Below, piece by piece: positions 1 through 6,840 of a stretch of 18,221 bases of DNA. Source of the DNA: an uncultured bacterium (lineage in GTDB: Bacteria; Verrucomicrobiota; Kiritimatiellia; RFP12; UBA1067). How positions within the stretch are numbered: position 1 is the stretch's first letter; each line of letters begins with the position of its first letter. Location: contig CACYEO010000157.1 of assembly GCA_902773475.1 (NCBI GenBank), positions 1 to 18,221 on the forward strand, in the 5' to 3' direction. Under the pieces are notes generated by a model. It saw only the letters and a program-made list of their open reading frames with translations. It ran no database searches and was not told where the DNA came from. A program made the position numbers and the translations under genes.

Positions 1-340
1 ATTGGGCGCGACGACTACGCTGGAAAAGCCCGAATATCCCGGCCTCGATTCCCGGAGCGACTGCCATGCATGGGGGGCGCATCCGCTTTGGTTCCTGAGA
101 ACAGGCGTCGCGGGCATAAGGAGCGCCGCGCCGTTCTTCGAGAAGGTGCGCGTAGCACCGCAGCCCGGCGGGCTCAAGCGCATCCGCGTATCCTGCCCCC
201 ACCCGTCGGGCGCGATGATAGAGGTCGATCTCTCCTTTGAAGGCGGCAAGGCGCGCGGGCGCGTGACGACGCCCGTCGCGGGCGAATTCGTCTTCGGCGG
301 CGAAACCAAGGCTCTCAAGCCCGGCGTCAACGAAATTTGA
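1..340 (+). CDS. alpha-L-rhamnosidase (GH78), C-terminal fragment
   Basis: About 112 C-terminal residues of a protein that begins left of the window. The segment with SRSDCHAWGAHPLWFL followed by a short beta-rich tail resembles the end of the GH78 catalytic barrel and the C-terminal beta-sandwich (Bac_rhamnosid_C) of bacterial alpha-L-rhamnosidases, where a Cys-His-x-Trp-x-Ala-His-Pro motif lies near the end of the barrel. GH78 enzymes release terminal rhamnose from pectin, flavonoid glycosides or bacterial polysaccharides. The catalytic acids would lie upstream and cannot be checked. A TTG at the second base is only a reading-frame boundary, not a plausible start. The next gene begins 49 nt downstream on the same strand, so co-transcription is possible. 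The family call rests on the motif alone. Confidence 0.72.
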   Translation, partial: LGATTTLEKPEYPGLDSRSDCHAWGAHPLWFLRTGVAGIRSAAPFFEKVRVAPQPGGLKRIRVSCPHPSGAMIEVDLSFEGGKARGRVTTPVAGEFVFGGETKALKPGVNEI

Positions 341-389
341 CCATCGTGGAATGCAGAATGCGATTCGCGGGATCTCAATGGGTTGAATC

Positions 390-1274
390 ATGAATGCATC
401 GTTTTTCGATTCCGTTCTTGCGGCGGCCGCTTCGTCGGGCACGCTGATTTCCATTTTGCTCGGCGTTGTAATGTTCGGCATGGGGCTTGCGACGCGGATT
501 GACGACTTCAAAGTGGTGTTCAGCCGCCCCAAAGACATCGTCATCGGCTGCGCGGCGCAGTTTACGGTGATGCCCGCGCTCGCCTGGGCGCTCGCGCGCA
601 GTTTCGGCCTTGACGATGCTTTGACTGTAGGCGTGGTCCTCGTAGGGTGCTGCCCCGGCGGAACGGCCTCGAATGTGATTACCTATCTCGCGAAGGGCGA
701 TCTTGCGCTTTCTGTCGGCATGACGGGCGTGTCTACCATACTTGCTCCGCTTTTGACGCCTGCCTTGACATGGATTCTAGCCGGAGAGACGGTGGAGGTC
801 GATACCGCCGGAATGTTCATCGGTATTCTATGGGTCGTGATTCTTCCCATCTGTCTTGGATTCGCCGCCAGGCATTTCTGCCCCAAGGCGACCGATCGCG
901 CCGTGCGGTACATGCCGGCGGTTTCCTCTGTTGCGATTGCTGTCATAATCGCGCTTGTCCTCGCCGCGAACGCAAGGCGGATCGCGGACGGCGGACTTTC
1001 GGTTTTCATGGTCGTCATCCTGCACAATTCGTGCGGGCTTGCGCTGGGATATTTGATTGCCGCCGCGCTTCGCCTTGCCGAGCCTAAGCGCAGGGCACTG
1101 TGCATAGAAGTTGGCATGCAGAATTCCGGGCTTGCTGCGAGCCTCGCCGCAACGCATTTCGCCGCATATCCGATGGCGGCCGTGCCCGGCGCGATTTTCA
1201 GCGTATGGCATAATCTGAGTGGCGCTTTTGTCGCGCGCATTTTTACGCGCCGTGACGCCGCCAGACGGGATTGA
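390..1274 (+). CDS. bile acid:sodium symporter (BASS) family transporter
   Basis: A 294-residue hydrophobic protein with about nine to ten predicted membrane spans, the usual size for bacterial BASS/SBF proteins. Diagnostic stretches are VGCCPGGTASNVITYLAKGD (about residues 85-104), the core-domain crossover region, and EVGMQNSGLAASLA (about residues 240-253), the second crossover motif. Members move organic anions such as bile acids, ketopantoate, pyruvate-like acids or sulfate conjugates, usually with sodium. The substrate here cannot be told from sequence. The ATG at 390 has no strong Shine-Dalgarno sequence, but the homology begins soon after it. It lies between the rhamnosidase end and a flavoprotein, with no clear functional link to either. 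Confidence 0.85.
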   Translation: MNASFFDSVLAAAASSGTLISILLGVVMFGMGLATRIDDFKVVFSRPKDIVIGCAAQFTVMPALAWALARSFGLDDALTVGVVLVGCCPGGTASNVITYLAKGDLALSVGMTGVSTILAPLLTPALTWILAGETVEVDTAGMFIGILWVVILPICLGFAARHFCPKATDRAVRYMPAVSSVAIAVIIALVLAANARRIADGGLSVFMVVILHNSCGLALGYLIAAALRLAEPKRRALCIEVGMQNSGLAASLAATHFAAYPMAAVPGAIFSVWHNLSGAFVARIFTRRDAARRD

Positions 1275-1295
1275 ACGCGGACCGGGAGACGGTAA

Positions 1296-2471
1296 ATGCG
1301 AAACGACAGGCGGAAATCTTCATTCCACGGCGGCGGCCGGTTCCGTCGGCACGGCGACGATGCGCGCCATGGAATGCCCGGAACGGCTGATGCGGGAACG
1401 GGTCATGTGCCGGTGAAGCTCGCCATCGTCGGCGGCGGCGCGGCTGGAATGTTTGCGGCGGCGGCAGCGGCGGAACTCCGGATTCCGTGCGTTGTTATCG
1501 AGCGCAAGGTGCGTCTTGGGTCGAAGGTGCTTATGACCGCGAACGGACGCTGCAACTTCACGAAGGATGTTTCGCCCGAACAGTTCCTCGCCGATGTCGG
1601 GCCCGCCGCACAGTTCGTCGCCAAGTCAGTCCGCGAATGCCCGCCGCGCAGGATCATGGCGTTTTTCAAGTCCCTTGGAGTAGGGTTGCGACGCATGGCG
1701 GACGCCCGGATGTTTCCGGCGGACGGCAAAGCCACGACTATCGTCCATGCTTTCGGGGACTTGCTTCGCGATAAAGGAGTGCCGATACTGTCCAACTGCC
1801 CGGTGACGGGAATCCGCCCGGAGAAACCGGGCTTTGCCGTTGCGGTGAAAAACTTCACGCTCGCGGCGGAGAACGTCCTTGTCGCGACTGGCGGCGCGAG
1901 CTATCCAAAACTTGGCTCGGTCGGCGACGGGCAGCGTTTCGCCGCCGGTCTCGGCCACAGCATAGTTCCGTTCCGTCCGGGTCTGATCGGAATCGAAACT
2001 TCCGATCCCCGCGTGACGCGCCGCGCCGGGCAGCGGTTCGAGAATGGATATGCGCGCGTTGCAGGGCGCGGCGGCGAAACGCTGTACGAATACCGGGGCG
2101 AAATCGATTGCGAGACGTTCGGGCTGAGCGGGAGCGCGATATACAATTGCGAGCGCTTTATCGAGCATTGCCTGCGCGAGAGGCCGGATCTGCGGATCGC
2201 GGACTTGTCGCTGGAGGCCGTGTTCGGGCGCGAGACCGTCATCGTCGAATGTCCGCGTCCGCGTCCCTTGAAGGAGGCGATCGTCACCATCGGCGGCGTC
2301 GCGCTTGACGAAGTCGATCCGGCTACAATGGAGTCGCGGATCGTGCCCGGACTGTATTTCGCCGGAGAAGTCCTTGATATCGACGGACCGACCGGCGGCT
2401 ACAACCTGACGCTTGCTTTCGCGACGGCCCGGCGCGCGGTAGAATCAATCGCGGCGCGGCGGGCGCGTTGA
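1296..2471 (+). CDS. NAD(P)/FAD-dependent oxidoreductase, HI0933/BaiN (YhiN) family
   Basis: A flavoprotein of the HI0933-like family. The Rossmann dinucleotide-binding motif is AIVGGGAAGMFAAAAAA. It is followed by VMTANGRCNFT-type residues (KVLMTANGRCNFT), a GGASYPKLGSVGDG segment and the C-terminal FAD-contact block GLYFAGEVLDIDGPTGGYNL, all typical of the family. Start choice is uncertain. ATG 1296 has a well-spaced GGGAG (1284-1288) but gives a 39-residue Arg/His/Gly-rich extension with no family counterpart. GTG 1413 starts exactly at the conserved domain (352 residues). From FGLSGSA to IGGVALDEV the protein is about 60 residues shorter than I expect for this family (usual length about 400), so part of the helical insertion domain appears to be missing. 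The physiological substrate is unknown; some relatives reduce bile-acid intermediates. Confidence 0.85.
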   Translation: MRNDRRKSSFHGGGRFRRHGDDARHGMPGTADAGTGHVPVKLAIVGGGAAGMFAAAAAAELRIPCVVIERKVRLGSKVLMTANGRCNFTKDVSPEQFLADVGPAAQFVAKSVRECPPRRIMAFFKSLGVGLRRMADARMFPADGKATTIVHAFGDLLRDKGVPILSNCPVTGIRPEKPGFAVAVKNFTLAAENVLVATGGASYPKLGSVGDGQRFAAGLGHSIVPFRPGLIGIETSDPRVTRRAGQRFENGYARVAGRGGETLYEYRGEIDCETFGLSGSAIYNCERFIEHCLRERPDLRIADLSLEAVFGRETVIVECPRPRPLKEAIVTIGGVALDEVDPATMESRIVPGLYFAGEVLDIDGPTGGYNLTLAFATARRAVESIAARRAR

Positions 2472-2485
2472 CGCACCCGCCGCGC
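2454..2485. terminator. GC-rich hairpin between convergent genes
   Basis: A 10-bp perfect stem (2454-2463 with 2476-2485), extended inward by three more pairs after one mismatch, closing on the loop TTGA. That loop contains the TGA stop of the upstream flavoprotein gene. It sits between two convergent genes and could end transcription from both sides. There is no run of U on either strand, so it is not a classic intrinsic terminator. Confidence 0.5.
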
Positions 2486-2509
2486 ATTGCTGCGGTTCAT
2501 TCCGCCTTG

Positions 2510-3022
2510 TCACATTTCTTCGTAGGCGATCTTTGCGTTCTGCAGCTTTGTTATGAAATCCTGCACCACCGGAGATTGCGAACGCACTATAGGAATGAGC
2601 GTATACGAACCCATTATATTTATCGAAAAGGCGTAGCGGTCGGGATAGCAGAGCCAGCCTATAATCGCTCCGATTGCGCCGATGGCTATGTTGAAGCCAA
2701 GAATGATGTTGGCATCATGTTTGGGCGAAGCGAAAAAATCCGGTACGAACGATTTCGCCATGAAGTAAAGCGTGAATCCCGCAATGATGGCCGACACGAC
2801 GCGCTTGAAAAAATTGTTTTTATGCTCTATGGTATATCCCGCGATGCCGCTGAGAAGGATGTCTACCTGGTCTTTGATTAGGGTGCGTCCATCCGCAAGA
2901 CCGTGTCCGTCCACAAGACGAAGTATCTGGCCTCGAAGATGCTTGTTCGTCAATGTCAGGAGGCATCTCCTTCCAAGATTCAGGACGGCTATCGTTCTCT
3001 CTGGGACTTTTTGATTAGGCAT
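2510..3022 (-). CDS. hypothetical membrane protein
   Basis: I do not recognise this 170-residue protein. The start at ATG 3022 is chosen because AAAGGAG lies directly upstream at good spacing; an in-frame upstream start would add 13 residues. The N-terminal 80 residues are soluble, with a basic, hydrophobic-patterned segment (RTIAVLNLGRRCLLTLTNKHLRG). Two membrane spans follow, one near FKRVVSAIIAGFTLYFMA and one near NIILGFNIAIGAIGAIIGWL, then a polar C-terminal helix. It lies 35 nt downstream of the NfeD-like gene on the same strand, so it is probably the third gene of the SPFH-NfeD transcript, although a perfect hairpin at the end of the NfeD gene may attenuate readthrough. Confidence 0.65.
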   Translation of the reverse strand: MPNQKVPERTIAVLNLGRRCLLTLTNKHLRGQILRLVDGHGLADGRTLIKDQVDILLSGIAGYTIEHKNNFFKRVVSAIIAGFTLYFMAKSFVPDFFASPKHDANIILGFNIAIGAIGAIIGWLCYPDRYAFSINIMGSYTLIPIVRSQSPVVQDFITKLQNAKIAYEEM

Positions 3023-3057
3023 GGTTTCTCCTTTTTTTGTTTGTGCTGCTCTTATTG

Positions 3058-3528
3058 TCATGGACGGCTCCGCCGTCCATGAAGCGGTTCAAGGATGATA
3101 AAGCCGTCTTGAAGATTCTTCGCGACGACAGTCATGCCTTCGACGGCGTCGGCGGGAGGATTCCGTATCGGCCACAGTTCGTCGTCTCCGTCCCTGCGGA
3201 ACATCGGCTTCCCTCCGGCAAAATGTATCTTTCCCGCTGCGCTTGCAATGGCGGATACTGTTTCAGGAGGAGCGTTTTTCATGACCAGGCGGGCAAACGC
3301 CCTGCCGACAAAAGCCCGGAAGACGAAATAGTACAGCGCGGAGAAGAGAAGCAGCGACAGGAGGAATATCAAGACGCTCCACTTGATCGGCGCGTCGATA
3401 CGCCATGTCAAGTAGCAGGAAAGCGACAATACGCCCCACCATGACAGTATTTCGGTTTGCTGGAACAAATCCGTCACGAATAGCGTCAGCGCCAGCGCAA
3501 GAAGCCATTCCGGCAGCAGGAAATCCAT
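3058..3528 (-). CDS. NfeD-like membrane protein
   Basis: A 156-residue protein with three N-terminal hydrophobic segments (LLPEWLLALALTLFV, WWGVLSLSCYLTW, WSVLIFLLSLLLFSALYYFVF). A C-terminal soluble domain follows, ending in GMTVVAKNLQDGFIILEP, which fits the small OB-fold domain of NfeD proteins. NfeD-type proteins are membrane partners of SPFH/stomatin proteins. The gene directly upstream here encodes an SPFH protein, and its TGA overlaps this ATG by one base (TGATG), so translation is probably coupled. GGAGA lies just upstream. GTG 3531 is an alternative start one codon earlier. There is no serine-protease domain, so this is the short NfeD1b-like type. The last seven codons and the stop lie in a perfect hairpin. 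The family call rests on context plus a weak C-terminal motif. Confidence 0.68.
   Translation of the reverse strand: MDFLLPEWLLALALTLFVTDLFQQTEILSWWGVLSLSCYLTWRIDAPIKWSVLIFLLSLLLFSALYYFVFRAFVGRAFARLVMKNAPPETVSAIASAAGKIHFAGGKPMFRRDGDDELWPIRNPPADAVEGMTVVAKNLQDGFIILEPLHGRRSRP
3059..3081. terminator. perfect 10-bp hairpin over the nfeD-like stop codon
   Basis: CATGGACGGC (3059-3068), a 3-nt spacer, then its exact reverse complement (3072-3081). It covers the last codons of the NfeD-like gene, and part of the TGA is in the stem. On the transcript strand it is followed by an A-rich stretch and the next gene's ribosome site, not by a U-run. It may be an attenuator, an mRNA 3'-end stabiliser or one copy of a dispersed palindrome. 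Confidence 0.5.
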
Positions 3529-4397
3529 CACGCAGTCTCCTTTTTCGCGGCAGGCGTGTTTTCGGACATCAACACGGACGGAAGTGTTGAAAGCGGCATG
3601 AACACCTTGCTCGAGGGGCTTTCCGAGATCTGCCGGTAGGACTCGAGCGTTTTTTGCGCGATGAGTATCTTTGCGGCGGCCTCGCCGCCTACAAGTTCCC
3701 CGATCATATTGAGATACTCCCTCTCGCCCGCCGCAACGAGCTTGATCGCCTCCGACGCGGCTTCGGCGCGCATTATCGCGGCCTTTTTGGCCGCTTCCGC
3801 CTCCTGCACGACGGCAAAGGCCTTCCCCTGGGCTTCAAGTTTGATCGCCTCGGCGCGGCGCGACGCTTCAAGCTGCTGCCGCATCGCATTGCGCGTTTCC
3901 GCTTCGGCGGCCAATTCCTGGACCTCGAGTCCGGTAAGATTCACGCCCCACCGGCGGACTGTCTCGGAAACTACCGAGACGACATGTTCCGACATCGCCG
4001 CGCGCGTGGCGACTACCGTGTTCAAGTCGTTTTGCCCGACATACGCGCGGACCTCGCCGAGAACCGCCTCGCGTATAGATTCGTGCAGTTTGTCGACTTC
4101 GTATACGGCTTTTATCGGGTCGGTGATGCGCCATCTGTATGCGCAGTCCACCGTGAGTTTGACGTTGTCATGTGTAAAACAATCGCGTTTGCGGGTGTTG
4201 TCGAATTGTTCAGACAGCTCGATATACCAGCCGCCATCCTTGTTTGTGTCGCCGCCCCACATGGGTCTGACGTTCTTCAACTTGTCAAGAAAAGGAATGA
4301 AAAAACGAAGCCCGCTGTGTGCGACTCTCACCGGCCTGCCGAACCGTTCGACAATCGCACAATGCGACTGTGGAATTATTCTCCAGAATATAATCAT
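3528..4397 (-). CDS. SPFH domain / band 7 family protein (stomatin/prohibitin-like)
   Basis: A 289-residue protein. The N-terminal half matches an SPFH core: IIPQSHCAIVERFGRPVRV, then GLRFFIPFLDKL, and SIREAVLGEVRAYVGQNDLN in the middle. Residues about 165-225 form an Ala/Glu/Lys-rich coiled coil (RRAEAIKLEAQGKAFAVVQE), as in stomatins and flotillins. Such proteins oligomerise into membrane-associated cages or microdomains and often act with NfeD proteins or membrane proteases. The start ATG 4397 is preceded by AGAGGG. The frame stays open to ATG 4577, but the extra residues show no family resemblance. With this start there is almost no N-terminal membrane anchor before the SPFH core, so attachment may rely on a hydrophobic hairpin or on the NfeD partner encoded next. 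Confidence 0.85.
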   Translation of the reverse strand: MIIFWRIIPQSHCAIVERFGRPVRVAHSGLRFFIPFLDKLKNVRPMWGGDTNKDGGWYIELSEQFDNTRKRDCFTHDNVKLTVDCAYRWRITDPIKAVYEVDKLHESIREAVLGEVRAYVGQNDLNTVVATRAAMSEHVVSVVSETVRRWGVNLTGLEVQELAAEAETRNAMRQQLEASRRAEAIKLEAQGKAFAVVQEAEAAKKAAIMRAEAASEAIKLVAAGEREYLNMIGELVGGEAAAKILIAQKTLESYRQISESPSSKVFMPLSTLPSVLMSENTPAAKKETA

Positions 4398-4871
4398 GAT
4401 GTTTTCCCTCTCGCCCGTTGTTTCGATTGCGGGAAAAGAAAAAGGGCGCAATCCCGTCCCGCATTCTTGGGAGGCCCTGGAAAAGCCCTGTCTGAACACG
4501 AAACGGGCGCACCCTATGGGCGCGTCCACGCTCGCCGGCTCAGACTGTGAAATTTTCCAGGTTTCCCAAGGTCTCATATCATACTGTGCAAAAATTCCGT
4601 AATGTCACGCGAAAAATGAGAACGGCGGTATTTTTATTTCAAGTATCGCCATTTCCGTGTTGCCTCTCAGCCCGGGGCTGGTATCACCGCGCCTTTTCTC
4701 ATCTTTTCGCACTTTCTCAACTCTCGCTGCATTAATCAACAGGTGTCAAGCAATCCCTGCCATTGTTGGTGCGTTTCAGTCCCGTGCGAACGAGAATATG
4801 GGTAAAAAAACGCCAAATTTTCCAAAAATTGGCCGAAAATTGACTTTTTTTGCTTTTTTTCGTTTTTTCCA
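4398..4871. other. gene-free divergent intergenic region
   Basis: Leader region between the SPFH gene (minus) and mraZ (plus). The left part (4398-4577) stays open in the SPFH frame but lacks homology. It holds one copy of a small CCC-NAT-GGG hairpin (4507-4524) and a minus-strand TATGAT (4578-4583) that could be the SPFH -10 box. The right part becomes very AT-rich (4800-4870), with A- and T-tracts likely to bend DNA upstream of the mraZ promoter. A stem GGCGGTA/TATCGCC surrounds a T-rich loop near 4624-4650. No convincing gene is seen; short frames here lack ribosome sites and homology. Confidence 0.5.
4507..4524. repeat. small dispersed hairpin, copy A
   Basis: The sequence GCGCACCCTATGGGCGCG folds as CGC-a-CCC / GGG-c-GCG around TAT. 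It shares the CCC-(G/T)AT-GGG core and flanking GCGC with two copies near 15800 and 16050. It lies in the leader upstream of the SPFH gene. Confidence 0.4.
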
Positions 4872-4900
4872 TTGACTTACGGTGGGGGAAAGTGTTTACT
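4872..4900 (+). promoter_or_regulatory. probable sigma70-type promoter of the mraZ operon
   Basis: TTGACT (4872-4877), then exactly 17 nt, then TTTACT (4895-4900). An overlapping TACTAT at 4897-4902 is an alternative -10. The promoter follows a T-rich tract that could act as an UP-like element. The spacer holds GGTGGGGG (4881-4888), resembling one TGGG-type MraZ box; in E. coli such boxes occur as repeats upstream of mraZ and mediate autoregulation. Only one good box is seen here. A direct repeat TGTCACG (4904-4910 and 4913-4919) lies just downstream of the -10. Confidence 0.55.
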
Positions 4901-4928
4901 ATTGTCACGAAATGTCACGGTAGTAGGT

Positions 4929-5408
4929 ATGAAGAACGAAATCCAAAGCACTGAACAAAGAGGCAACCGGTCGGGGGTACTCGTCGGTCGTTTCGATCAT
5001 GCTTTGGATCCTAAAAAGCGGCTTACCATTCCAAGCGAGTGGCGATCCGCTCTTGGCCGCCCGGAGTACATCTACGTGTTTCCGAACCCTCACGAGGAAT
5101 GCCTTGACCTCGTTCCGCGGGAGGAGATGGAGACCCGTTTGGAGAAGCTTCGCAAAGCGGCGTTTTTCGATCCCGAGATGGGAAAGATCCTGCAGGCCAT
5201 CGGCGAATCCGCGCAACAGCTCGAATTCGACGTGCAGGGACGGATCCGCATCGGGGACAAGTTGCTCAAATACGCGGGGTTGTCCGGCCAGGTGGCCATG
5301 GTCGGCGCCATTAACCGCGCTAAATTGTGGAATCCGGAGAAATTGCCGCCGGAGGAGAAAGTGGATACGGCAAAACTGCGCGATGCGCTGTCCAAGTTCG
5401 CATTTTGA
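4929..5408 (+). CDS. mraZ: transcriptional regulator MraZ
   Basis: A 159-residue protein with the two AbrB-like swapped-hairpin repeats of MraZ. The first is GRFDHALDPKKRLTIPSEWR; the second is LEFDVQGRIRIGDKLLKYAGL followed by MVGAINRAKLWNPE. MraZ is a DNA-binding repressor of its own dcw operon and, in some bacteria, can inhibit RsmH activity. The start ATG 4929 is chosen because family similarity begins soon after it; the upstream ATG 4872 would overlap the promoter. The ribosome site is weak (TAGTAGGT abuts the start). It is the first gene of the mraZ-rsmH-ftsL-ftsI-murE run, 23 nt before rsmH, its standard position. Confidence 0.93.
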   Translation: MKNEIQSTEQRGNRSGVLVGRFDHALDPKKRLTIPSEWRSALGRPEYIYVFPNPHEECLDLVPREEMETRLEKLRKAAFFDPEMGKILQAIGESAQQLEFDVQGRIRIGDKLLKYAGLSGQVAMVGAINRAKLWNPEKLPPEEKVDTAKLRDALSKFAF

Positions 5409-5431
5409 ACGCATGACAGGGATTTGAACGG

Positions 5432-6361
5432 ATGCACATACCCGTAATGCTTGAAGAAACGCTGCTCGATCTCGCTCCGGGACCGGGCGGGGTTTTCGCA
5501 GACGGGACGTTGGGGTCGGCCGGACATTCACGCGCGATACTGGAAAAATGCGGATCCGGCGGAACGCTTATAGGAATAGACCGGGACATGGAGGCAATAG
5601 AACGTTCGCGCGCCGCGCTTGCCGATGTCCCGGGACGGAAGATCCTGGTTCACGGCAGGCACGGGGACATCGCGCGGATCGTCCGCGAGAACGGTTTTAC
5701 GCAGATAGACGGCGTGCTGATAGACTGCGGAGTGTCGTCGGACCAGCTTGACACGGCGGAGCGCGGATTCGCGTTTTCGAAAGACGGGCCGCTCGACATG
5801 CGCATGGATCCGTCGGCGGGCGAAAGCGCGGCGGATTTCATCGCAAACAGGAGCGAAGAGGAGATCGCGCGCGTACTGCATGAATTCGGCGAGGAGCCTT
5901 TCGCGCGCCGGATTGCGCGTGCGATATGCGAAGAGCGCAGGCGCGGGCGCATCGAAACCACCGGCGCGCTTGCCGCGACGGTGGAGAAGGCTGCGGGGCG
6001 GCACGGAGCGAAGCATCCGGCAACGCGCACGTTCCAGGCGCTGAGGATGGCGGTGAACGGGGAGATCGACGAGCTTGTTTCGGCGTTGCGCGGCGGACTT
6101 GAAATCCTCAAGCCGGGCGGGCGTTTCGCCGTGATAACGTTCGAGAGCCTGTGCGACAGGACGGTCAAGCGTTTTTTCGCCGCGCATACTGTGCGTGAAA
6201 GGTCTCTTCCGCAGGGCGGAAGCGTAAAGGAGTTCGAAAAACCCGCAGTCAGGCTTCTGCGGAGCAAGGCGCTCGTCCCTTCTGCGGAGGAATCCGCGGC
6301 GAACCCGCGCGCGCGGAGCGCGAAACTGCGCACGGCGGAGAAAATCGATTTCGAGGTTTGA
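5432..6361 (+). CDS. rsmH: 16S rRNA (cytosine(1402)-N(4))-methyltransferase RsmH
   Basis: A 309-residue SAM-dependent methyltransferase that N4-methylates C1402 in the 16S rRNA P-site. The start is HIPVMLEETL, followed by the SAM-binding motif FADGTLGSAGHSRAIL and LIGIDRD (acidic loop), then VLIDCGVSSDQLDTAERGF and GPLDMRMDP, all hallmarks of RsmH/MraW. Length is normal. AGGGA (5418-5422) lies 9 nt before the ATG. In the C-terminal motif usually written (I/V)SFHSLEDRIVK this protein reads ITFESLCDRTVK (E238, C241), so the usual His and acidic residue are changed. It sits between mraZ and ftsL as in most bacteria. Confidence 0.95.
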   Translation: MHIPVMLEETLLDLAPGPGGVFADGTLGSAGHSRAILEKCGSGGTLIGIDRDMEAIERSRAALADVPGRKILVHGRHGDIARIVRENGFTQIDGVLIDCGVSSDQLDTAERGFAFSKDGPLDMRMDPSAGESAADFIANRSEEEIARVLHEFGEEPFARRIARAICEERRRGRIETTGALAATVEKAAGRHGAKHPATRTFQALRMAVNGEIDELVSALRGGLEILKPGGRFAVITFESLCDRTVKRFFAAHTVRERSLPQGGSVKEFEKPAVRLLRSKALVPSAEESAANPRARSAKLRTAEKIDFEV

Positions 6362-6397
6362 ACCTGATACTTGGAACAGACAAAAAGGATTTGGAAA

Positions 6398-6823
6398 ATG
6401 GGGAAACGGAAAAACAGGAAAATCGTGAAAAAATCGTCGGGCGTGAGGTTCGGCGCATTCGTGTTCCCGATGATTTTCTTCTCCGCGATCGGCGTGGCGT
6501 TGATCTACTGGGTCGCGGACCAGCGCGGGGCGAGCCTTCAGCGGTCGCTGAACGAAGAAGAAACCGCGCTGAAATCGCTTGAAGAGGAATACGCGCGCGA
6601 GTGCGTGAGGTGGGATTCCATGGTAAAGCCCGACAATCTCGACAAAGCCCTTTTGAAACACGGACTCGCAATGGAGAAGCCGCGTCCGGAACAGATCGTG
6701 CGGCTTGATTCCGCAGGCCGCCCGAAACCCGGGCAGACTTCCGTGGCGTGGATAAACACCCGGCGTTCGCGCACGGCGGTGGCGATGCGCCGCCGCGACG
6801 GATTCCGCGGCGGGCGCAACTGA
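6398..6823 (+). CDS. ftsL: FtsL-like cell division protein
   Basis: A 141-residue bitopic membrane protein: basic N-terminus (MGKRKNRKIVKK), one membrane span at about residues 18-40 (GAFVFPMIFFSAIGVALIYW), then a Glu/Leu-rich coiled coil at about 44-75 and a basic, probably disordered tail. Sequence similarity to known FtsL proteins is weak. The topology and the place between rsmH and ftsI are the standard features used to assign FtsL, which joins FtsB and FtsQ and activates the FtsWI septal synthase. ATG 6398 is supported by AAGGA (6385-6389) at 8 nt. The C-terminal tail of about 60 residues after the coiled coil is longer than in E. coli FtsL. Confidence 0.72.
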   Translation: MGKRKNRKIVKKSSGVRFGAFVFPMIFFSAIGVALIYWVADQRGASLQRSLNEEETALKSLEEEYARECVRWDSMVKPDNLDKALLKHGLAMEKPRPEQIVRLDSAGRPKPGQTSVAWINTRRSRTAVAMRRRDGFRGGRN

Positions 6824-6840
6824 CGGCGGAGGCCGCAGAC

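Noticed and set aside
4398..4577. N-terminal extension of the SPFH protein to ATG 4577
   Set aside because: The residues lack SPFH similarity and lie in repeat-bearing leader DNA; AGAGGG before ATG 4397 marks a better start.
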